A stretch of DNA of 64,000 bases from Aeromonas schubertii (GCF_000820105.1 NZ_CDDB01000089.1:1-64000); one strand, 5' to 3'. Shown: positions 21,028 to 31,609, counted from the stretch's first letter. The notes: generated by a model not told the origin, from the letters alone. Program-made: numbers and translations.

Positions 21028-21924
21028 ATGCCACTTTTGCTCGGACCTGGGGTGGTCGCCCTCTCATTCGTCCTGTGGGGCCTGCTCCCCCTCTACTATC
21101 AGTTTCTGCCCACGATCAACATGTGGGAGCTGCTCTCGCACCGGGTCATCTGGTCCGTGGTCCTGCTGGCGCTGCTGATGCGTCTGGCTGCACGCCCTGT
21201 TCCCTGGACAACATTGCGGGCCGAGCCACGCCAGTTGCTGCTGATCCTCTGCGCGGGCCCTGTCATGTCCATCAGCTGGTGTATGTTCACCTGGTGCCTC
21301 ACCACGGGTCAGGTGCTGGCCACCAGCCTCGCCTTCTTCATGACGCCGCTATTTAACATCGTGCTGGCGGTGCTCTTCCTCAAGGAACGCCTCACTCCCC
21401 AAAAGCACCTGGCGGTCGCCCTGGCCCTGGCCGGACTCGCCTACATGCTGTTCCAGTACGGTGAGTTACCCTGGTTTTCCCTCATCATGGGCGGGAACTT
21501 CGCCGTCTATGGCCTCATCAAGAAGAAGATCCACTACCCGACCGACCAGAGCCTCTACCTGGAAGCCCTGGTCCAGTTGCCCCTGGCCCTGCTCTTCGTG
21601 TTCTGGCTGACCCTCTCGGGTCACCCCAGCCTCTTTCTGGACGGTAGCCTGGGTGACCGCCTGATGTTGATGGGCAGTGCCCCTGCGACCCTGATCCCGG
21701 TAGGTCTCTTCTGCTACGGCATGATCCGCACCCGCCTCAGTACTGTGGGGCTGCTTCAGTACATAGAGCCAAGCCTGGCCTTTCTGCTGGCCGTGTTCTG
21801 GTTTGGGGAGCACCCCGACCCGGTCAAGGAGGTGGGCTTCATGTTCGTCTGGGCGGGGCTGCTGGTCAGCCTGCTCCCCTTGCATCGCCTCAGGCGACGC
21901 GCCTTGTCACGGCCGCCTCAGTGA
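21028..21924 (+). CDS. rarD: EamA-family transporter RarD
   Basis: A 298-residue, ten-segment DMT protein. FVLWGLLPLYYQFLPTINMWELLSHRVIWS at the N-terminus and the middle IKKKIHYPTDQSLYLEALVQLP are typical of RarD (chloramphenicol-sensitivity protein family). Substrate unknown. Its end overlaps the convergent solute-binding gene by 7 bp. Confidence 0.92.
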   Translation: MPLLLGPGVVALSFVLWGLLPLYYQFLPTINMWELLSHRVIWSVVLLALLMRLAARPVPWTTLRAEPRQLLLILCAGPVMSISWCMFTWCLTTGQVLATSLAFFMTPLFNIVLAVLFLKERLTPQKHLAVALALAGLAYMLFQYGELPWFSLIMGGNFAVYGLIKKKIHYPTDQSLYLEALVQLPLALLFVFWLTLSGHPSLFLDGSLGDRLMLMGSAPATLIPVGLFCYGMIRTRLSTVGLLQYIEPSLAFLLAVFWFGEHPDPVKEVGFMFVWAGLLVSLLPLHRLRRRALSRPPQ

Positions 21925-22649
21925 GGCATGAAGCGGGCCATGGTCTGGTGCCAGATCGGGTCTGTGTCCATGGCATCGATGATGGGGATCAGCCGGCGGT
22001 GCAGTGTCTCCAGATTGGGGGAGAGCAGCAGATGACGGGTATAGCTAAACAGCGGGAAGGGCGAGACGTATAGCTTGTCGTGGTACTCGGGGCGCAGAAT
22101 AAACCAGTTCAGGGCGGAGCCCGGCACCATAGTGATGTCGATGCGATGACGCAGCAACAAGTCCAGGTTGGTCTTGGCCAGCTTGGCATCGCTGCGCTTC
22201 ATCTGGCCACTCGCCACCAGGCCATCCACCGCCGCGAAGTGATAGCCAATGATGCCCCCGAAGGTGAGCCCCTTGATGCTGTCCGGCCCCCGATAGTCGA
22301 TCGGATGGTCGCGACTGGAGATGAGCTCATTGGTATCGCGCATCATGGGCAGGCTCCAGAGATAGCGGCGGCGCCCCTCATCCCCGAACCAGGCCGGATT
22401 GACCCAGGCCACCACCCCCTTGAAGTCCGGTTGATCCATCTCCAGTTGCAGGCGATAGCGATTGACCGTCCACACCTCGAAGAGGGGCTCTCCCAACTTC
22501 TCATTAAGGTAATCGGCGAGGGCCCAGGTCAGCCCCTGCTGCGGGGCTGTCATGAAGGGAGGATGCTGATGGTAGTTATAAAGCCGAACCGTCTCCCCCC
22601 AGACGGGCAGGATCCAGAAGAGCAGGCCGATCCACCACCCTCTTGCCAT
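21918..22649 (-). CDS. Periplasmic solute-binding-like protein (orphan)
   Basis: A 243-residue secreted protein with the bilobed SBP_bac_3-like fold pattern: signal peptide (MARGWWIGLLFWILPVWG), then VRLYNYHQHPPFMTAPQQGLTWALADYLNE, KGVVAWVNPAWFGDEG and GLTFGGIIGYHFAAVDG. No permease or ATPase lies nearby, so it may not serve an ABC importer. GGAG lies 5 nt before the ATG. Confidence 0.82.
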   Translation of the reverse strand: MARGWWIGLLFWILPVWGETVRLYNYHQHPPFMTAPQQGLTWALADYLNEKLGEPLFEVWTVNRYRLQLEMDQPDFKGVVAWVNPAWFGDEGRRRYLWSLPMMRDTNELISSRDHPIDYRGPDSIKGLTFGGIIGYHFAAVDGLVASGQMKRSDAKLAKTNLDLLLRHRIDITMVPGSALNWFILRPEYHDKLYVSPFPLFSYTRHLLLSPNLETLHRRLIPIIDAMDTDPIWHQTMARFMPH

Positions 22650-22732
22650 ACTCGCTCCATATCCATGCCGTTAGTATGTCAATGATAGCGAACTCGTTGT
22701 CAGATGCTCGCCCTGCCGATAGGCTCTCTTCC

Positions 22733-23017
22733 ATGTGGTTTATCTATCTGGTCCGCACCGGGTGCGGTCATCTCTACACCGGCATCAGCACAGACCCGCA
22801 GCGCCGGCTGGAACAACACCAATCCGGCAAGGGAGCCCGGCGCCTGCGCGGTCAGGGACCCTTGACCCTGGTCTGGCAGCAGGAGGTGGGTGAACGTGGC
22901 GAGGCACTGCGCCTCGAGTACCGCCTCAAGCGCCTGCCCAAGGCCCGCAAGGAGCAGCTTGTCGCGGAGCCGGCCCGTTGGGACTCACTGCGTGGCACCT
23001 TAAGCGCTGCCCCATAA
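22733..23017 (+). CDS. yhbQ: GIY-YIG domain protein (YhbQ/UPF0213 type)
   Basis: A 94-residue single-domain GIY-YIG nuclease-fold protein. IYLVRTGCGHLYTGISTDPQRRLEQH carries the GIY and YIG equivalents and the catalytic Arg, and EALRLEYRLKRLPKARKEQL is the C-terminal half. The start at 22733 is chosen by family length; the frame is open upstream to 22643. Cellular role not settled for the family. Confidence 0.88.
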   Translation: MWFIYLVRTGCGHLYTGISTDPQRRLEQHQSGKGARRLRGQGPLTLVWQQEVGERGEALRLEYRLKRLPKARKEQLVAEPARWDSLRGTLSAAP

Positions 23018-23048
23018 ACAAGAGACCGGCCAATGGCCGGTCTCTTGT
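23018..23048. terminator. Bidirectional terminator
   Basis: A perfect 14-bp inverted repeat (ACAAGAGACCGGCC and its complement) with a 3-nt loop between yhbQ and the convergent hldE. Confidence 0.85.
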
Positions 23049-23066
23049 TCCCTTCCGTCGGTGCTT

Positions 23067-24494
23067 TTAACGGCGCTCGCGAATGGTCTTGATGATGTCG
23101 GTGGTGGAACAGCCATCCTCAAAGTTCAGCACCCTCACCTCACCGCCGTTGGCCGTCACCTCGGCATAACCGGCGATATCCTCGGGTTGATAGTCACCCC
23201 CCTTCACCAGCAAGTCCGGCAGGATCTCACCGATGAGACGCTGCGGGGTATCTTCACCAAACGGCACCACCCAATCCACCGCGCCCAGCGCGGCCAGCAC
23301 CGTCATGCGGCGCTCGGTCGGATTGACCGGACGACCCGGCCCCTTGAGGCGACGCACCGACTCGTCGGTATTGACGGCCACGATCAGGCGATCCCCCAAC
23401 TTGCCGGCATTGGCCAGGTAGGAGACATGGCCCGCATGCAGGATATCGAAGCAGCCATTGGTCATGACGATCTTCTCGCCACGACGGCGTGCCGCCTCGA
23501 CCGCCACCTTGAGTTGCTGCTCGGAGAGGACGCCGAAACCGGTCTCGTGCTCGGAGTAGAGCGCATTGGCCAGCTCGACCGGGCTGACGGTAGAGGTCCC
23601 CAGCTTGCCGACCACGATGCCGGCGGCGGTGTTGGCCAGGGCGCAGGCCTCATCCAGGCTCTTGCCGGCAGCCAGAGAGGTGGCCAGGGTCGAGATCACC
23701 GTATCACCGGCACCGGTCACGTCGTATACCTCGTGGGCCTGGGCCGGCATATGCAGCTCGCTCTGCCCGTCGCGGATCAGGGTCATACCGTTCTCGGAAC
23801 GGGTCACCAGCAGGGCATCCAGCTCGAAGCGACGCACCAGCTCGAGACCACGCTCGACCAGCTCCTCTTCGCTCTTCACCTTGCCCACCACGGCCTCGAA
23901 CTCGGACATGTTGGGGGTGAGCAGGGTGGCACCGCGGTACTTCTCGAAATCGGTGCCCTTGGGGTCGACCAGAACCGGAATACCGGCGGCACGGGCACGC
24001 TGAATCATGCCGGGCACGTCGTTGAGCGCCCCCTTGGCGTAATCGGAGAGGATCATCACATCGCTCTGGGGCAGGGCCGCCTCGATCTTCGCCATCAGCA
24101 GGCCGGCATCGACGGAGTGGAACCCCTCTTCGAAGTCCAGGCGCAGCAACTGCTGGTTACGAGACAGCACGCGCAGCTTGGTGATGGTGGGGTAGTCATC
24201 CAGCCGCACGAAATCACAGGCGACCTTGACGCCGGCCATCTTGCCCTCGAGGGCGTCGGCCGCCTCATCCTGCCCGGTCAGGCCGAGCAGGGTGGCGTGA
24301 GCCCCCAGGGCCGCGGCGTTGAGGGCCACGTTGGCGGCGCCGCCCGGGCGCTCCTCGATATGCTCCACCTTGACCACGGGAACCGGAGCCTCGGGGGAGA
24401 TGCGGCTGCTCGGACCATGCCAATAGCGATCCAGCATGACATCGCCAACGACCAGGACTCGGGCCTTATTGAAATCGGGCAGGGTGATCTTCAT
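23067..24494 (-). CDS. hldE: Bifunctional heptose 7-phosphate kinase / heptose 1-phosphate adenylyltransferase HldE
   Basis: Makes ADP-D-glycero-D-manno-heptose for the LPS inner core. The 475-residue fusion has a ribokinase-type domain (about 1-318, with [12 protein letters not shown] at the start and [11 protein letters not shown] near 255) and a nucleotidyltransferase domain (about 344-475, [17 protein letters not shown] with the HxGH motif). The length matches E. coli HldE. It diverges from the lipid A acyltransferase gene, so two LPS steps share one intergenic region. Confidence 0.97.
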   Translation of the reverse strand: MKITLPDFNKARVLVVGDVMLDRYWHGPSSRISPEAPVPVVKVEHIEERPGGAANVALNAAALGAHATLLGLTGQDEAADALEGKMAGVKVACDFVRLDDYPTITKLRVLSRNQQLLRLDFEEGFHSVDAGLLMAKIEAALPQSDVMILSDYAKGALNDVPGMIQRARAAGIPVLVDPKGTDFEKYRGATLLTPNMSEFEAVVGKVKSEEELVERGLELVRRFELDALLVTRSENGMTLIRDGQSELHMPAQAHEVYDVTGAGDTVISTLATSLAAGKSLDEACALANTAAGIVVGKLGTSTVSPVELANALYSEHETGFGVLSEQQLKVAVEAARRRGEKIVMTNGCFDILHAGHVSYLANAGKLGDRLIVAVNTDESVRRLKGPGRPVNPTERRMTVLAALGAVDWVVPFGEDTPQRLIGEILPDLLVKGGDYQPEDIAGYAEVTANGGEVRVLNFEDGCSTTDIIKTIRERR

Positions 24495-24638
24495 CTGAAA
24501 TGCTCTCTCGAAGCGGAAAAACTGGGCGGGATTCTAGCATGCCTGCACGCCCCAGAGCAGCTTTCCGGCGACACTATCTCCCCTATCGCATCGCTTTTCG
24601 GCTAGAATCCGCCCTCTGAAATCCCACAAGGAGCGCCC

Positions 24639-25559
24639 ATGTCCGCCGAACGTCTTCCCCGTCTGGAGCCTCGTCTGTTCCATCCCCGCTACTGGCTGCA
24701 GTGGTTCGGATTGGCCCTGCTCTGGCTGCTGGTACTGCTGCCCTGGCGCTGGCAGATGCGGTTGGGAGTAGGCCTGGGACGCCTGGCCATGACGCTGCTC
24801 AAGTCACGGGTCAAGGTGGCACGCCGCTCCATCGAGCTGGCCTTCCCCGAACTCTCGCAGCAAGAGCGGGAAGCCCTGCTGGTACGCCACTTCGAGAGCG
24901 TCGGCTGCGCCATCTTCGAGGTGGGCATGGCCTGGTTCTGGCCAGACTGGCGCATGCGCAACCTGATGCGGGTCGAGGGAGAAGAGCACCTCATCGCGGC
25001 CCTGGAGCGGGGTCAGGGGATCTTGCTGCTCTCCTGCCACTTCCTGACTCTGGAGCTCAACGCCCGCTGCTTTGGTCTGCTGCGCCCCGGAGTGGGCGTC
25101 TATCGCCCCAACACCAATCCGGTGCTGGAGTACGCCCAATATCACGGCCGCTGCAAGTCCAACAAGTATCTGGTCGATCGCATCGATGTGAAGGGGATGA
25201 TCAAGGCCCTGCGCAATGGCGACGCCCTCTGGTATGCCCCGGATCACGACTACGGCAGCCACGCCAGCGTCTTCGTCCCCTTCTTCGGGGTCGAGCAGGC
25301 TGCCACCATCACGGGTACGGCGACCCTGGCCCGGGTCAAGAATACGGTGACCCTCCCCTGCTACAACATCCGTGACGATCAAGGCTATGTGCTGCACATC
25401 GGCGCCCCCCTCGAAGGGTACCCGAGCGGCGATGATATCGCCGATGCCACCCGCACCAATCAGGTGGTCGAGGCCGCAGTGCGCCGCGCCCCCGAGCAGT
25501 ACATGTGGCTGCATCGTCGCTTCAAGACGGTGCCGGATGGCATGCCCCCCCGCTACTGA
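24639..25559 (+). CDS. lpxL: Lipid A biosynthesis lauroyl/palmitoleoyl acyltransferase (LpxL/LpxP type)
   Basis: Adds the 2' secondary acyl chain to Kdo2-lipid IVA at the inner membrane. The 306-residue protein has an N-terminal membrane segment, the HX4(D/E) catalytic motif in CHFLTLE (His about 135), and LWYAPDHDYG followed by VFVPFFGVEQAAT, which is the LpxL/LpxP form rather than LpxM. AAGGAG precedes the ATG. LpxL and LpxP cannot be separated by eye. Confidence 0.9.
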   Translation: MSAERLPRLEPRLFHPRYWLQWFGLALLWLLVLLPWRWQMRLGVGLGRLAMTLLKSRVKVARRSIELAFPELSQQEREALLVRHFESVGCAIFEVGMAWFWPDWRMRNLMRVEGEEHLIAALERGQGILLLSCHFLTLELNARCFGLLRPGVGVYRPNTNPVLEYAQYHGRCKSNKYLVDRIDVKGMIKALRNGDALWYAPDHDYGSHASVFVPFFGVEQAATITGTATLARVKNTVTLPCYNIRDDQGYVLHIGAPLEGYPSGDDIADATRTNQVVEAAVRRAPEQYMWLHRRFKTVPDGMPPRY

Positions 25560-25563
25560 TGAA

Positions 25564-25586
25564 GAAGCCCCTCGACGAGGGGCTTC
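25564..25586. terminator. Bidirectional terminator
   Basis: Inverted repeat GAAGCCCCTC/GAGGGGCTTC with a 3-nt loop between the convergent acyltransferase and CYTH genes. Confidence 0.75.
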
Positions 25587-25591
25587 GTTGT

Positions 25592-26485
25592 TCAGGCGCC
25601 GTGCAACTGGCGAGTGAGTCGTAGCAGGAACAGGGCGTAATCGCTCCCATAGAGGAGCGCTTCTTCGGGAGCCGCCTCCCAGTGGCGCCACCAGCTCGCC
25701 AGAGGGGCCCGCCAGTGGCGCCCCTCGGCCTGTGCCAGCAACAGGCGGGCATCCTCTCCCATGCGTTCGGCAGCGCCTGCCACTCCCGCCAGCCAGCAGG
25801 CCTCATGGTGCTGCATATCCTCCATCAGCCCGGCCAGATCGTCCACGGCTGGCCGTTCAGAGCGCAGCGCCCAGGGGGCCGCCTGTCCCGCCAGTCGATA
25901 GCCCCGCTGGGCCTTGGAGAGGTGCCCCGGGCGCAATCCCCCCAGGGCCGCCAGTCGCTCGGCGAGATCGAACAGGGCCGAGGCCGGACCGGACTTGAGC
26001 TCCAGCTCCAGCTCATCGATAGGCTCACGGCCGAGGCGGCCCACAATTTCCCCCTCATCCCGAGCCAGTTCGATGGCCACACCGGACTGTGCCAACTGCA
26101 GCGCCTCGCGACGGAAGTCGGTACGAAACAGGGGATGCAGGTTTGCCTGCAGCCACGCCACCGTCTCCTCATCGGGCCAGATGTCGCGGGGGAAACGGGA
26201 GAGATCCGGCCGTTCCCCCTCGATGGGAGTGTTGTACTCGGGTCTGGCATGGAGTCCACCCAGCACCTGACCGCGACACTTGATGGTCTGCTCGGCCTCC
26301 TCTCCCCAGCGCCGGATCCGCAGCCCCATGTCGAGGCGGCGCAGTGCCAGATCCGGGGTGTCGAAGTAACTGTTCCCCAACTCGTAACAGGAACGAGACA
26401 CAATCGGTAACCTTGGTAAAAAAGTGGATAACGTTTCTGAACCGGCCCGGTTCAGGCAAAATTTAATTTCAATCTCTTGGCTCAT
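25592..26485 (-). CDS. CYTH-domain protein (inorganic triphosphatase-like)
   Basis: A 297-residue protein with the CYTH signature EIEIKF at residues 4-9, followed by YFDTPDLALRRLDMGLRIRR and the acidic strand DELELELKSG. CYTH enzymes hydrolyse triphosphates. It is shorter than E. coli YgiF (433 residues) and lacks a full CHAD domain; the tail after about residue 200 is only loosely CHAD-like. The start at 26485 has GGAAG upstream. It diverges from the DUF47-PiT phosphate genes, which fits a role in phosphate or polyphosphate handling. Confidence 0.85.
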   Translation of the reverse strand: MSQEIEIKFCLNRAGSETLSTFLPRLPIVSRSCYELGNSYFDTPDLALRRLDMGLRIRRWGEEAEQTIKCRGQVLGGLHARPEYNTPIEGERPDLSRFPRDIWPDEETVAWLQANLHPLFRTDFRREALQLAQSGVAIELARDEGEIVGRLGREPIDELELELKSGPASALFDLAERLAALGGLRPGHLSKAQRGYRLAGQAAPWALRSERPAVDDLAGLMEDMQHHEACWLAGVAGAAERMGEDARLLLAQAEGRHWRAPLASWWRHWEAAPEEALLYGSDYALFLLRLTRQLHGA

Positions 26486-26655
26486 CTTGGCTTCCAGGCA
26501 GGCGCGAGGCGGGTTGGCGGCGAAATGGGGGAAAGCGGGCGACATCCGATAGGCATAATGCGGCAAAATGACGGTTTTATTGCACCCCCAGTTCGGTTAC
26601 CATGCGCCCCTCACAACAGCGTATCGCGTGTTTTTTCACCGACACAGGTTTGGCT

Positions 26656-27336
26656 ATGCCAGTAAATACTATCCTGGGACTTTTTGCCAAGTCCCCCATC
26701 AAGCCGCTGCAAAAGCACATTGCCAAGGTGCATACCTGCTGCGAGCAGCTCATTCCCTTCTTCGATGCCGTTGCCGACGGTCGTTGGGACCAGGCCGAAC
26801 AGGCTCGTGGTCACATCGCCCAGCTCGAGAAAGAGGCCGACGTGCTCAAGCGCGAGATCCGTCTCAAGCTGCCGCGCGGTCTCTTCATGCCGGTTGCCCG
26901 TACCGATCTGCTGGAACTGCTGACCCAGCAGGACAAGATCGCCAACCGCGCCAAGGATATCTCGGGCCGCATGCTGGGTCGCCGCATGGAGTTCCCCGTC
27001 GAGATGCGGGCCGACTTCATGGCCTACCTCAAGCGCTGTATCGATGCCACCGCCCAGGCCAAGAAAGCCATCGAGGAGCTCGACGACCTGCTCGAGACCG
27101 GCTTCAAGGGGCGCGAAGTTGAACTCGTTGCCGAGATGATCCATCAACTGGATCTGATCGAGGATGACACGGATGCCATGCAGATCGGTCTGCGTCAGAA
27201 GCTCCAGGCTGTGGAGCAGCAGTACAACCCGATCGATATGATGTTCCTGTACAAGATCCTTGAATGGGTAGGAGATCTGGCAGACCAGGCAGAGCGCGTA
27301 GGCGAGCGCCTGGAACTGATGCTGGCTCGTTCTTAA
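26656..27336 (+). CDS. DUF47 family phosphate transport regulator (TIGR00153)
   Basis: A 226-residue, mostly helical PhoU-like protein. PVNTILGLFAKSPIKPLQKHIAKV at the start, KLPRGLFMPVARTDLLELLTQQDKIAN in the middle and MFLYKILEWVGDLADQAERVGERLELMLARS at the end are family features. The ATG at 26656 gives the usual N-terminus, although the frame is open to 26602. It is 21 nt upstream of the PiT transporter, the standard pairing. Confidence 0.92.
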   Translation: MPVNTILGLFAKSPIKPLQKHIAKVHTCCEQLIPFFDAVADGRWDQAEQARGHIAQLEKEADVLKREIRLKLPRGLFMPVARTDLLELLTQQDKIANRAKDISGRMLGRRMEFPVEMRADFMAYLKRCIDATAQAKKAIEELDDLLETGFKGREVELVAEMIHQLDLIEDDTDAMQIGLRQKLQAVEQQYNPIDMMFLYKILEWVGDLADQAERVGERLELMLARS

Positions 27337-27357
27337 TCCACAGACTGGTAGACATTG

Positions 27358-28623
27358 ATGGATATTATTGCGAACTATGGCACCACCCTGGTGCTCATTG
27401 CGGCCGTGTTCGGCTTCATGATGGCATGGGGTATCGGTGCCAACGATGTGGCCAACGCCATGGGTACCTCGGTCGGGACCAAATCCCTGACCATCCGCCA
27501 GGCCATCATCATCGCCATGATCTTCGAATTCGCCGGCGCCTATCTGGCGGGCGGCGAGGTGACGGCCACCATCCGTAACGGCATCATAGACCCGGCGGCC
27601 TTTGCCGATACCCCGGACCTGCTGGTACTCGGTATGATCGCCTCCCTGCTGGCTGCCGGTGCCTGGCTGATCCTGGCCTCCTATTTTGGCTGGCCGGTCT
27701 CCACCACTCACTCCATCGTCGGTGCCATCGTCGGCTTCGGCGTGGTGAGCATTGGCCCCGAGTCGGTACAGTGGGACAAGTTTGGTGGCATCGTCGGCTC
27801 CTGGGTCATCACCCCGGCTCTCTCCGGCCTCATCGCCTACTTCATGTTCATCAGCGTACAGAAGCTGATCTTCAACACCGACAACCCGCTGGCCAATGCC
27901 AAGCGCTATGTCCCCTTCTACATGTTCCTCACCTCGCTGGTCATCTGCCTGGTGACCATCAAGAAGGGACTCTCCCACGTCGGCCTGCACCTGACCGACG
28001 GCGAAGGGATCCTGCTCTCCATCGGCATCTCCCTGCTGGTGGCCCTGGCCGGTTGGTTCTACATCCGCGGTCAGAATTACAACCCGCAGGATGACAGCAA
28101 GATGCACTACGCCAACGTGGAGAAGGTGTTCGGCATCCTGATGATCATCACCGCCTGTGCCATGGCCTTTGCCCACGGCTCCAACGATGTGGCCAACGCC
28201 ATCGGCCCCCTCTCCGCGGTGACCTCCATCGTCGCATCCGGTGGCGAGATCGCCGGCAAGGCCCACATCGCCTGGTGGATCCTGCCGCTCGGCGGCATCG
28301 GCATCGTCATCGGTCTGGCCACCATGGGTGAGAAGGTGATGGCCACCGTCGGTACCGGCATTACCCACCTGACCCCGAGCCGTGGCTTCGCCGCCCAGCT
28401 GGCGACCGCCGCCACCGTGGTGATCGCCTCCGGTACCGGTCTGCCCATCTCCACCACCCAGACCCTGGTCGGTGCCGTGATGGGGGTAGGCCTGGCCCGT
28501 GGCATCGCCGCCCTGAACCTGGGCGTGCTGCGCAACATCGTGGTCTCCTGGGTCATCACCCTGCCGGCTGGCGCCATCCTCTCCATCATCATCTTCTACG
28601 TCCTGAAGGCGATCTTCTCCTGA
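27358..28623 (+). CDS. PiT-family inorganic phosphate transporter
   Basis: A 421-residue low-affinity phosphate permease. The duplicated family motif appears as GANDVANAMGTSVG near residue 25 and GSNDVANAIGPLSAV near 275, with about ten to eleven membrane segments. A TTG one codon before the ATG is in frame but the ATG is preferred. Cotranscribed with the DUF47 gene. Substrate assignment is by family; related PiT proteins can carry metal-phosphate complexes. Confidence 0.95.
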   Translation: MDIIANYGTTLVLIAAVFGFMMAWGIGANDVANAMGTSVGTKSLTIRQAIIIAMIFEFAGAYLAGGEVTATIRNGIIDPAAFADTPDLLVLGMIASLLAAGAWLILASYFGWPVSTTHSIVGAIVGFGVVSIGPESVQWDKFGGIVGSWVITPALSGLIAYFMFISVQKLIFNTDNPLANAKRYVPFYMFLTSLVICLVTIKKGLSHVGLHLTDGEGILLSIGISLLVALAGWFYIRGQNYNPQDDSKMHYANVEKVFGILMIITACAMAFAHGSNDVANAIGPLSAVTSIVASGGEIAGKAHIAWWILPLGGIGIVIGLATMGEKVMATVGTGITHLTPSRGFAAQLATAATVVIASGTGLPISTTQTLVGAVMGVGLARGIAALNLGVLRNIVVSWVITLPAGAILSIIIFYVLKAIFS

Positions 28624-28635
28624 TGTAGCGGATGA

Positions 28636-28663
28636 AAAAGCCCGGGCAACTGCCCGGGCTTTT
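28636..28663. terminator. Bidirectional terminator
   Basis: Inverted repeat AAAAGCCCGGGCA/TGCCCGGGCTTTT between the convergent PiT and cca genes, with A and T runs on the two sides. Confidence 0.92.
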
Positions 28664-28680
28664 CTATTGCCGCTATGCCC

Positions 28681-29919
28681 TCAGGGCAACTCGAAGGTCC
28701 ACTCATCCTTGACGCGGCTAATGGCGTCCACTCGCCGTTTGGCGAGCTGTTCGCGAATCGCCTCCCCCTGATAGCCGGCAGCCACTATCTCCTTCACCGG
28801 CACGGCGGCGGCGGTGGCCAGTGCCTCGGCCACATAATCGGGCTGGCTGTAGACCTTCTCCTCAAACCCGGTACGACCGAAGAAATCGGCGCGGCAGGCA
28901 TCCAGCAGCTGGGCGAAGCGCTCTGGCCTGCGCCAGGCATCCGCCTTGTCAAACACCTTGAGCAGGGTCGCAGGCTTGAGATCGAAGGCGATATGGATAT
29001 GGGTGTGCAGATCGCTCACCAGCAGGGCCAGATCGCGACAGTCGTTGGGCACCCGCAGCCGCTCGCAGAGGGCACGGATCAGGGGGAGCCCCTTCTGACC
29101 GTGACCATGATGGCTCGGCCAGAAGGCCGGCGGAGTGAGCCCTTTACCGAGATCGTGACAGAGGGCGGCGAAGCGAACCGGCAACTCGGGAGAGAGGCGG
29201 CACGCCTGATCCAGTACCAGCATGGTGTGCAGGCCGGTATCCACTTCCGGGTGCCACTTGGCCGGCGCCGGCACCCCGTAGAGGGCCTCCAGCTCGGGCA
29301 GCAATACCTTGAGGGCGCCGCACTCGCGCAGCACCTCGAAGAAGACCCGGGGAGCCGGCCCCAGCAGCACCCGCTCCATCTCCTTCCAGACCCGCTCTGG
29401 GGTCAGGTGGGCCAGCTCACCCGCCTCGGTCATTTGGCGCATCAGGGCCAAGGTCTCCGGGGCTATAGTGAACCCCTGGGCATGAAAACGGGCGGCGAAG
29501 CGGGCCACCCGCAGTACCCGCAGGGGATCCTCACCAAACGCCGGTGAGACGTGACGCAGCACCCGTAACGCCAGATCCCGCTGGCCGTGGTAGGGGTCTA
29601 CCAGGGTGCCATCATCGTCTTCGGCAATGGCGTTGATGGTGAGATCCCGACGCAGCAGGTCCTGCTCCAGGGTTACATCGGGGGCGGCGTGGCAGACAAA
29701 TCCCGTGTAGCCATGCCCCTGCTTGCGCTCGGTGCGAGCCAGGGCATACTCCTCCTGGGTGCGGGGATGGAGGAAGACGGGAAAGTCCCTGCCCACCTGC
29801 TGATAACCCAGATCCAGCATCTGCTGCACCGTGGCGCCCACCACCACGTGATCCCGATCCCCCTGGGGCAACCCCAGCAGGCGGTCACGCACCGCTCCCC
29901 CGACCAGATAGACTCGCAA
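28681..29919 (-). CDS. cca: Multifunctional CCA tRNA nucleotidyltransferase
   Basis: Adds or repairs the 3' CCA of tRNAs. The 412-residue protein starts [17 protein letters not shown], the nucleotidyltransferase motif, with [10 protein letters not shown] and the basic [12 protein letters not shown] further on. The HD domain is C-terminal ([18 protein letters not shown], about 225-255), giving the phosphatase and phosphodiesterase activities of the long E. coli-type enzyme. The start is TTG at 29919 with AAGGAG 6 nt upstream; the longer frame to 30099 overlaps the exeA promoter. Confidence 0.95.
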   Translation of the reverse strand: MRVYLVGGAVRDRLLGLPQGDRDHVVVGATVQQMLDLGYQQVGRDFPVFLHPRTQEEYALARTERKQGHGYTGFVCHAAPDVTLEQDLLRRDLTINAIAEDDDGTLVDPYHGQRDLALRVLRHVSPAFGEDPLRVLRVARFAARFHAQGFTIAPETLALMRQMTEAGELAHLTPERVWKEMERVLLGPAPRVFFEVLRECGALKVLLPELEALYGVPAPAKWHPEVDTGLHTMLVLDQACRLSPELPVRFAALCHDLGKGLTPPAFWPSHHGHGQKGLPLIRALCERLRVPNDCRDLALLVSDLHTHIHIAFDLKPATLLKVFDKADAWRRPERFAQLLDACRADFFGRTGFEEKVYSQPDYVAEALATAAAVPVKEIVAAGYQGEAIREQLAKRRVDAISRVKDEWTFELP

Positions 29920-30040
29920 CTTCTTCTCCTTTTCCGTTGACCGGGGGATTATACCCCCTTCATCACGCCCCTTCGATGCGGCTTTGACATCCCACGGCCC
30001 GCCCCTGTACCCTGCCGCCCATGGCAATGGAATGAATCCT

Positions 30041-31609
30041 ATGTACACACAATTTTTCGGGCTTGCGGAGGCTCCGTTCTCCATCTCCCCCAACCCCAAG
30101 TATCTCTACATGAGCGAGCGTCACGGGGAGGCCCTCGCACACCTGGTCTACGGCCTGCAAGACGGTGGCGGCTTCGTGCTGCTCACCGGCGAGGTCGGTA
30201 CCGGCAAGACCACCGTCTCCCGCTGCCTGCTGCAACAGCTGCCCGAGGGGACAGAGATCGCCTATATCCTCAACCCCTCCCTGACCGAGCGGGATCTGCT
30301 GGCGGCCATCTGCGACGAGTACCGACTCGCTTATGAGCCCGATGCGGGGCTCAAGATCCTGTTCGATCTCATTCGTGACCATCTGCTCGCCAACCTGGCG
30401 GCAGGCCGCCGCAGCGTGGTGCTCATCGACGAGGCCCAGCACCTGCTGCCCGACGTCCTCGAACAGCTGCGCCTGCTGACCAACCTCGAGACCGACGAGA
30501 AGAAGCTGCTGCAAGTGGTGTTGATAGGTCAGCCGGAGCTGCAGCAGATGCTGCGCCAACCCCTGCTGCGCCAGCTCGCCCAGCGCATCACGGCGCGCTA
30601 TCACCTGCTGCCCCTGACCCGCAGCGATGTGGATGCCTATGTGCGTTTCCGTCTGCAGATCGCCGGTTGCCTGCAACCCGTCTTCAGCGCCAAGGCGATC
30701 ACGACGCTGCATCGCCTCAGTGGCGGCATTCCCCGCCTCATCAACCTGATCTGCGATCGGGCCATGCTGGCTGCCTATGCCCGTGGCGATCACCGCATCA
30801 ATGCCCGCGATATCGCCCTGGCGGCCTTTGAAGTCACGGGTCAGCGTGACGATGGTAGCTGGGTCAGCACCCTGGGTGTCACCGCGGCCGGCCTGTTGAT
30901 GCTGGCCGCCGGCTGGTTCGGTTGGCAATACGCCGGCGTGATGCCGGTGCGTCCCGTGGTCAAGGTCGAGGTACCGATCACCGAAGATGAGACCCCGGAG
31001 CAGCAGGTCCAACTGGAAGAGGCCATCTCCCAGGCTTACGATCCGGCCCTCGCCCTGCAAAATCTCTATCGGGTCTGGGGCTTCGAGCCCGAGCTCGAAG
31101 AGGCGACCTGTGACGAGGCCCCCCGCGCCGGCCTGCGCTGCCTGAATGGCACCGGCACACTGGCTGAGCTCGAGAAGATGCAGCACCCGGCCCAGGTGAG
31201 CCTCAAGGACGAACACGGTAACGGTTACTACGCAACCCTGGTCTCCCTCGGTACCAAGCAGGCCCATCTGCTCATCGGTGAGCAGAGCTGGGACGTGGAG
31301 CGCGACTGGCTGACCAAACACTGGGGCGGCGACTACACCCTGCTGTGGCGCCTGCCCAAGGATGGCAGCACCATCATCGGCAACGGCGCCGGCAAGGCCC
31401 AGGCCCAGTGGCTGGAGAATGCGGTGAGCAAGGCTCTCAAACAACCCCCGCGCAAGGTGAGCCGTTTCGACGCCGAGCTCAAGCGCAAGGTCGAGCAGTT
31501 CCAGAAGTCGGCCGGGCTGGACGTTGACGGCGTGGCCGGCGGCAATACCCTGCTGCGCCTCAACGTCATCGCCGGCGATCCCATGCCCAAGCTGGAGGAG
31601 GCCTCCTGA
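30041..31609 (+). CDS. exeA: Type II secretion assembly ATPase ExeA (GspA)
   Basis: With ExeB it carries the ExeD secretin through the peptidoglycan and helps it multimerise. The 522-residue protein has an AAA-type ATPase domain (Walker [10 protein letters not shown] at 50-58, Walker [10 protein letters not shown] near 128), one membrane segment (about 280-300) and a C-terminal peptidoglycan-binding domain ([20 protein letters not shown]). The start at 30041 ([10 protein letters not shown]) matches the known ExeA N-terminus. Its stop overlaps the exeB start. The pair is a hallmark of Aeromonas and lies apart from the main exe operon. Confidence 0.96.
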   Translation: MYTQFFGLAEAPFSISPNPKYLYMSERHGEALAHLVYGLQDGGGFVLLTGEVGTGKTTVSRCLLQQLPEGTEIAYILNPSLTERDLLAAICDEYRLAYEPDAGLKILFDLIRDHLLANLAAGRRSVVLIDEAQHLLPDVLEQLRLLTNLETDEKKLLQVVLIGQPELQQMLRQPLLRQLAQRITARYHLLPLTRSDVDAYVRFRLQIAGCLQPVFSAKAITTLHRLSGGIPRLINLICDRAMLAAYARGDHRINARDIALAAFEVTGQRDDGSWVSTLGVTAAGLLMLAAGWFGWQYAGVMPVRPVVKVEVPITEDETPEQQVQLEEAISQAYDPALALQNLYRVWGFEPELEEATCDEAPRAGLRCLNGTGTLAELEKMQHPAQVSLKDEHGNGYYATLVSLGTKQAHLLIGEQSWDVERDWLTKHWGGDYTLLWRLPKDGSTIIGNGAGKAQAQWLENAVSKALKQPPRKVSRFDAELKRKVEQFQKSAGLDVDGVAGGNTLLRLNVIAGDPMPKLEEAS

